Origin: Clostridia bacterium
Lineage (GTDB): Bacteria; Bacillota; Clostridia; TANB77; CAG-508
Length of the DNA stretch: 18,570 nt
Direction of reading: 5' to 3'
Assembly (NCBI GenBank): GCA_900753165.1
Contig: CAADYC010000026.1
Coordinates: 1-18,570, forward strand
Shown one piece after another: positions 15,342-18,570 of this stretch (position 1 is the stretch's first letter; each line of letters starts with the position of its first letter). The notes beneath the pieces were generated by a model. That model was not told the DNA's origin. It searched no databases and saw only the letters and a program-made list of their open reading frames with translations. The translations under genes were made by a program, and so were the position numbers.

Positions 15342-16439
15342 TCAATTTTTGTCAAAAATACTTTTTACAACTCCTTCATCTATCAAAGTTGCAAAAATGT
15401 TTTTTATAATAATCAGAATAATTGGACCTATTAACATACCTAAAACACCAATAAATTTAAAACCTGTATACATTGCGATTAAAGTGAAAATTGGATGAGT
15501 GCCAATATGCTTACTAACTAACTTAGGCTCTAGAAATTGCCTTACAGTAGACATTATAATTAATAAGATAATAATTGATATACCTAATTTTAAATCTCCA
15601 TTTAAACCGGATATAATAGCCCATGGAACCATAACTGTGCCAGAACCCAAGATAGGTAATGCATCAACAAATCCTATAAATAAAGCCATTAATAATGGGA
15701 ATTCTATATTAAATTTTGCAAATTTCAAAATGTATAATCCTACTAATGAAAGGATAAATGATACTAATATAAGTGTTGCTTCTGCTTTTAAATATCCTCC
15801 TAATGTTTTAGTTAAATCTTTTATGTGTGTTCCTACTTTAAATACCCATTTTTTTGGAAAGTGATGCTCTATTTGATCTAGAATATATACTTTGTCGACA
15901 CATATTAAATATAGAGCCATAATTGTGACTACAAAGTAAATTATAATTGTAGGCATAGATGTTATTACGTTTAATAGTCCTGTTAAAAAATTTCTTATCC
16001 AATTAGATGTAGAATTTAATATATCTCCTGTTGAATTTTGAATTATTGATGTTAATTCACTTGGTAAATGGATTTTATTTAAATCAAACCTTCCTGTAAA
16101 ATTTTGAAATAATATGTATGCTTTTTCTACATATCCATTTAAATCTTGCAATAAGTTTGATGCTTCTGAAATTAGTGCTATTATCCCCCACACTACTGCT
16201 CCTATTATTATTGCAGATACGATTATAAATATTATTATTGAACTTGTTTTTCTTGTAAATTTTAATTTTTTCATTATAAATTTTATTGCTGGCTCTATCA
16301 TTAATGATATTATAAATGCAATTAAAAAAGGCATATAGAATATTGCTAGTTTAAATGCTAGAAATAATCCTATTAATATTAAAATTATATATAAAAATTT
16401 TTTTAATACTCTTGTCCAATATGACATATCTATAATCAT
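15342..16439 (-). CDS. ytvI: AI-2E family permease, sporulation membrane protein YtvI-like
   Basis: A 365-residue integral membrane protein of the AI-2E/PerM superfamily (PF01594), with about eight hydrophobic spans. The family signature in the C-terminal half is clear: FVDALPILGSGTVMVPWAI, then RQFLEPKLVSKHIGTHPIF and FIGVLGMLIGPI. The length and the EPKLVSKHIGTHP form fit the YtvI branch, which in endospore formers is expressed in sporulation; the transported substrate is not known. ATG 16439 is preferred because AAGGAG lies nine bases upstream, while a second ATG four codons later is too far from it. No good promoter is visible in the 50 bases before the gene, which are next to the terminator of the CBS gene, so some readthrough is possible. 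The gene symbol is by similarity; a general AI-2E transporter is the alternative. Confidence 0.82.
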   Translation of the reverse strand: MIIDMSYWTRVLKKFLYIILILIGLFLAFKLAIFYMPFLIAFIISLMIEPAIKFIMKKLKFTRKTSSIIIFIIVSAIIIGAVVWGIIALISEASNLLQDLNGYVEKAYILFQNFTGRFDLNKIHLPSELTSIIQNSTGDILNSTSNWIRNFLTGLLNVITSMPTIIIYFVVTIMALYLICVDKVYILDQIEHHFPKKWVFKVGTHIKDLTKTLGGYLKAEATLILVSFILSLVGLYILKFAKFNIEFPLLMALFIGFVDALPILGSGTVMVPWAIISGLNGDLKLGISIIILLIIMSTVRQFLEPKLVSKHIGTHPIFTLIAMYTGFKFIGVLGMLIGPIILIIIKNIFATLIDEGVVKSIFDKN

Positions 16440-16489
16440 TTTCTTTTTCTCCTTATAATTAGTATATGTTAATTTCTAGTTTATATTCG

Positions 16490-16543
16490 AAAAAAGTCCA
16501 TGGAATGTAAAAATAAAAATGTTTACTTTCCATGGACTTTTTT
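16490..16543 (-). terminator. terminator of the CBS-domain gene
   Basis: A long stem: AAAAAAGTCCATGGAA (16490-16505) pairs with TTCCATGGACTTTTTT (16528-16543), and after one mismatch GTAAA/TTTAC extends it. It lies 10 bases past the stop codon at 16554 and ends in a T run on the minus strand. Confidence 0.85.
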
Positions 16544-16553
16544 ACTATAATTT

Positions 16554-17000
16554 CTAATAATTATTTTTATCAGAATTACAATTACATATATCACTTATTG
16601 TATTGCAAACTTGTTGTCTACCAAGTTGAATGTCATTTTGAGCTAAATCTCCTAAAGTTAAAATTCCTATAACATGATTATTTTGATCACATACTGGTAA
16701 TCTTCTTATTTGATTATTTGCCATTTTGCTTTCTGCATTTGTCATATCATCATCTTGTTTACAAGTACATAAATTTGTAGACATTATATCGCTTGCTGTT
16801 GTTTGTGAACAATCTTTATCACATGCAACTGTTCTTAATAAAATGTCTCTATCTGTTAGTATTCCACATATACAGTTGTTGCTATCACATACTGGAATAC
16901 ATCCTATATGATTTTCACTCATTAATTTTACTACTTCTGTTATTTTTGTTTCTGGTTTTACACAACATACATTTTCACACATACAGTCTTTTACTTTCAT
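16554..17000 (-). CDS. cysteine-rich CBS-domain pair protein
   Basis: A 148-residue cytosolic protein made of two CBS motifs (about 1-56 and 67-125). CBS pairs bind adenosine nucleotides and act as energy or redox sensors. Typical elements are visible: VVKLMSENHIGCIPVCD, GILTDRDILLR, then DIMSTNL, RRLPVCDQ and VIGILTLGDLA. What is unusual is 16 cysteines (residues 6, 8, 12, 13, 34, 38, 43, 45, 60, 64, 78, 80, 104, 132, 139, 141), about 11 per cent, many in CxC or CxxxC pairs. This suggests metal or iron-sulfur binding or thiol redox sensing, which is inference. The start has an AAAGGAG site at a short distance. It is monocistronic, with its own terminator, and the upstream region carries repeated ACTTTA elements. 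Confidence 0.88.
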   Translation of the reverse strand: MKVKDCMCENVCCVKPETKITEVVKLMSENHIGCIPVCDSNNCICGILTDRDILLRTVACDKDCSQTTASDIMSTNLCTCKQDDDMTNAESKMANNQIRRLPVCDQNNHVIGILTLGDLAQNDIQLGRQQVCNTISDICNCNSDKNNY

Positions 17001-17023
17001 TTTGTAATTCTCCTTTCAAATAA

Positions 17024-17090
17024 TAAATTAAAGTGAAATTTAAAGTATTAAGCATGTTGACTTTATATTTTAATGTTTTACTTTAAATTT
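17024..17090. repeat. repeated ACTTTAWATTT-like elements upstream of the CBS gene
   Basis: Four related elements: on the minus strand ACTTTAATTTA (17034-17024) and ACTTTAAATTT (17046-17036), on the plus strand ACTTTATATTT (17060-17070) and ACTTTAAATTT (17080-17090). The outer pair includes a perfect 12-base inverted repeat (17036-17047 with 17079-17090). The block lies where the CBS promoter should be and may bind a regulator. No clear -35/-10 pair is seen, and the AT-rich base composition weakens the case. Confidence 0.4.
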
Positions 17091-17117
17091 TTCATATATT
17101 ATTATTTGTTTAAATAA

Positions 17118-17151
17118 AAAAAATATGCAAATTTTATTTTGCATATTTTTT
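17118..17151 (-). terminator. terminator of the kinase/ParB-like gene
   Basis: AAAAAATATGCAAA (17118-17131) pairs with TTTGCATATTTTTT (17138-17151) around a 6-base loop, about 48 bases past the stop codon of the kinase fusion, with a T run on the minus strand. Confidence 0.75.
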
Positions 17152-17198
17152 ACTTATTAAAAATTTTCAAAACATTTATAATATTTTTTAAGTTTATT

Positions 17199-18413
17199 TT
17201 AATGTTCTTTTCCTTCTTTATTTACTAAATTTTCACATAATTTTGGAAATTTTTTGTTATATGAAAATGTTTTATCTATATTTTGCAACATCCATTCATG
17301 CCCATATAAGTAATTAAGTGTTACTGAATTTGCTCTTTGTCTTGCAGTATTTTTATAGTTTGGAATTTCTTCATCATCATTTGCTAAAACATTATATGGA
17401 ACTAATGTCTTTCCTGCGTATGCTGCAGCAAAGTTTCTATGATGTCCTTCTATAATGTAATTTAAATTATCTACATTTATTGTTTCTATTACTTGATTTG
17501 GAATATATCCTTTATTTTTGATGTTTTCAGCTATTTCTTCAAAATTATATCCGGATTCTCCTTTTCCTAATGTATCTCTTTCGCTTTGTAATGGTAATAA
17601 TTCTTCTGGGCTTATCCATTTTTTACCAAATTGTTGGCTTGTTGCATAACATTTTTCACATTCTAAAATTACTTCTGCTATATCAGATGGTGTTGAATAT
17701 GATGTGTCTATTATTAAATCATAATTTTCCTCATCTTCTAAATTTACACCATATCTATTTAAATATCTTTCCTTTTCTCCAATTCTTCTTTCTTCTCTTT
17801 CTTTTGTTGCTTCCTCAATAGATTTATACTTGCTATCTTCTTTTCCTCTAGTTTTGTCATTGAATAATCTCTTTCCTGCTACATTTGGTTTTGTAGTTAA
17901 TCTTACAGAGAAGGCTTCAGGAATATTGTGAAAAGCTAATCTTGAATCTATAATCCAAATATCATTAGGATGTGCTTCTTGATTTATAATTTTTCCTTTT
18001 TGTTTCATTCCTTCATCAATTAATGTATCAACTATTGTTCTTATACTTTTAAATTCTTCTCTATTATTTGCATCTTGAATTGAAAAATTAGATAAGTCTA
18101 TATTTTCTTTAATCAAATTTGCAATTGTTTTAGATAAAACTTGCCTGTATTCTTCATTATCAAAAAAAGATTTTAATTCTGTCCTACTACTAATTTCTCC
18201 TAATTTTTCTTTATTATTTAAATTAGCAATTAAATCAATTATTGAATTGAAATATCTTCTAAAATCATTTCCTGTTGATTCTAAATGTATTTGCTCTTTT
18301 GAATATCCAGATATTTCTAATATTTCTATTAAATTTTTTACGGCCGTTCCTTTTCCACTTACAGGTTCTCCAGATAATGCTATTATTTTATTTCTTACAT
18401 TATTCTTTCCCAT
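17199..18413 (-). CDS. cytidylate-kinase-like domain fused to a ParB/sulfiredoxin-like domain
   Basis: A 404-residue protein with two recognisable parts. Residues 9-251 resemble the cytidylate kinase-like family: a P-loop GEPVSGKGT (15-23), an ordered LID-like region rich in Arg/Glu (about 189-220: KEDSKYKSIEEATKE, then RYLNRYG) and the C-terminal YDLIIDTSYSTPSDIAEVIL (231-250). Residues about 265-345 resemble the ParB/Srx fold, with YIPNQVIETI, then IIEGHHRNFAAAYAGKTLVPY (320-340). The GHHR motif recalls the nucleotide-binding box of ParB, sulfiredoxin and SerK-type small-molecule kinases. The tail (346-404) is helical. The start has AAAGGAG and a strong promoter. It probably phosphorylates a nucleotide or other small molecule, with the second domain adding a second nucleotide-dependent activity; the substrates are unknown. 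Confidence 0.8.
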   Translation of the reverse strand: MGKNNVRNKIIALSGEPVSGKGTAVKNLIEILEISGYSKEQIHLESTGNDFRRYFNSIIDLIANLNNKEKLGEISSRTELKSFFDNEEYRQVLSKTIANLIKENIDLSNFSIQDANNREEFKSIRTIVDTLIDEGMKQKGKIINQEAHPNDIWIIDSRLAFHNIPEAFSVRLTTKPNVAGKRLFNDKTRGKEDSKYKSIEEATKEREERRIGEKERYLNRYGVNLEDEENYDLIIDTSYSTPSDIAEVILECEKCYATSQQFGKKWISPEELLPLQSERDTLGKGESGYNFEEIAENIKNKGYIPNQVIETINVDNLNYIIEGHHRNFAAAYAGKTLVPYNVLANDDEEIPNYKNTARQRANSVTLNYLYGHEWMLQNIDKTFSYNKKFPKLCENLVNKEGKEH

Positions 18414-18447
18414 ATGTTTTCTCCTTTTTTACTTTATATCTTCCTCT

Positions 18448-18476
18448 ATTTTACCACTTTTGACTTATTATGTCAA
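18448..18476 (-). promoter_or_regulatory. sigma-A promoter of the kinase/ParB-like gene
   Basis: TTGACA (18476-18471), a 17-base spacer and TAAAAT (18453-18448). Transcription would start near 18441, about 28 bases before the ATG at 18413. Confidence 0.8.
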
Positions 18477-18483
18477 TTATATT

Positions 18484-18570
18484 GGCTCTGAAATAGTGTA
18501 AAATGGTTTCGGAATATACAAAAAGAAAGTCCTTTGATATAATAATTTACGACTAAATAAATCAAAGAAA
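18484..18570. mobile_element. possible end of an IS256-family insertion sequence, cut by the window edge
   Basis: From 18484 the sequence GGCTCTG, AATAGTGTAAAAT and later AAAGTCCTTT and TTTACGAC resembles the terminal region of IS256/Mutator-type elements, as recalled from memory. No transposase is in the window and the other end is not seen. A CTTTGAT/ATCAAAG inverted repeat (18532-18538, 18561-18567) lies inside. No gene was recognised here. Confidence 0.3.

Noticed and set aside
1..18570. CRISPR array, tRNA, rRNA or phage genes
   Set aside because: No regularly spaced repeats, tRNA-like sequence, rRNA motif, integrase or phage structural gene was seen on either strand by eye.

Overview
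The window is AT-rich chromosomal DNA from a low-GC Bacillota, most likely an anaerobic Clostridia-class bacterium (perhaps an uncultured gut lineage). The evidence is the strong AGGAGG-type ribosome binding sites, consensus sigma-A promoters (TTGACA-17-TATAAT), a SecA with the C-terminal zinc tail, a sporulation-type YtvI membrane protein, an LPXTG sorting motif and a cohesin-like domain. Species assignment is inference. Almost every gene is on the minus strand, so transcription runs from high to low coordinates. Two small genes point the other way.

Layout from right to left. At 18484-18570 there may be the edge of an IS256-type insertion sequence. A nucleotide-kinase/ParB-like fusion (17199-18413) is followed by a cysteine-rich CBS-pair protein (16554-17000) and a YtvI/AI-2E family permease (15342-16439). 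A plus-strand membrane protein with a YcgQ/TIGR03943-type domain (14750-15301) precedes secA (11849-14602). A plus-strand polysaccharide deacetylase (10955-11764) converges on secA.

The accessory core is two consecutive minus-strand operons. Operon A (10741 to 6350) encodes a Ycf46-like AAA+ ATPase, a DUF1257/Ycf35-like protein, a divergent radical-SAM methylthiotransferase-like enzyme and a 263-residue protein resembling a P-loop NTPase that has lost its Walker A motif. Its first three genes overlap as TAATG, and it has its own consensus promoter and terminator. Operon B (6199 to 528) encodes three unrecognised helical or coiled-coil proteins, a stand-alone CinA-C amidase, and a large surface protein. 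That surface protein combines a cohesin-like domain, an internal LPKTG signal, two membrane segments, a dockerin-like loop and a beta-helix.

Operon B ends at a terminator just before prfB (450 to below 1). prfB carries the classical in-frame TGA at codon 26 for programmed +1 frameshifting. secA and prfB are normally neighbours in many Bacillota, so about 14 kb from 451 to 14602 contains secA followed by a block of roughly 11.4 kb that looks inserted between secA and prfB. The most promising undescribed system is operon A, possibly working with operon B: an AAA+ machine with a radical-SAM modifying enzyme and unknown helical partners. Its biological role cannot be read from the sequence.
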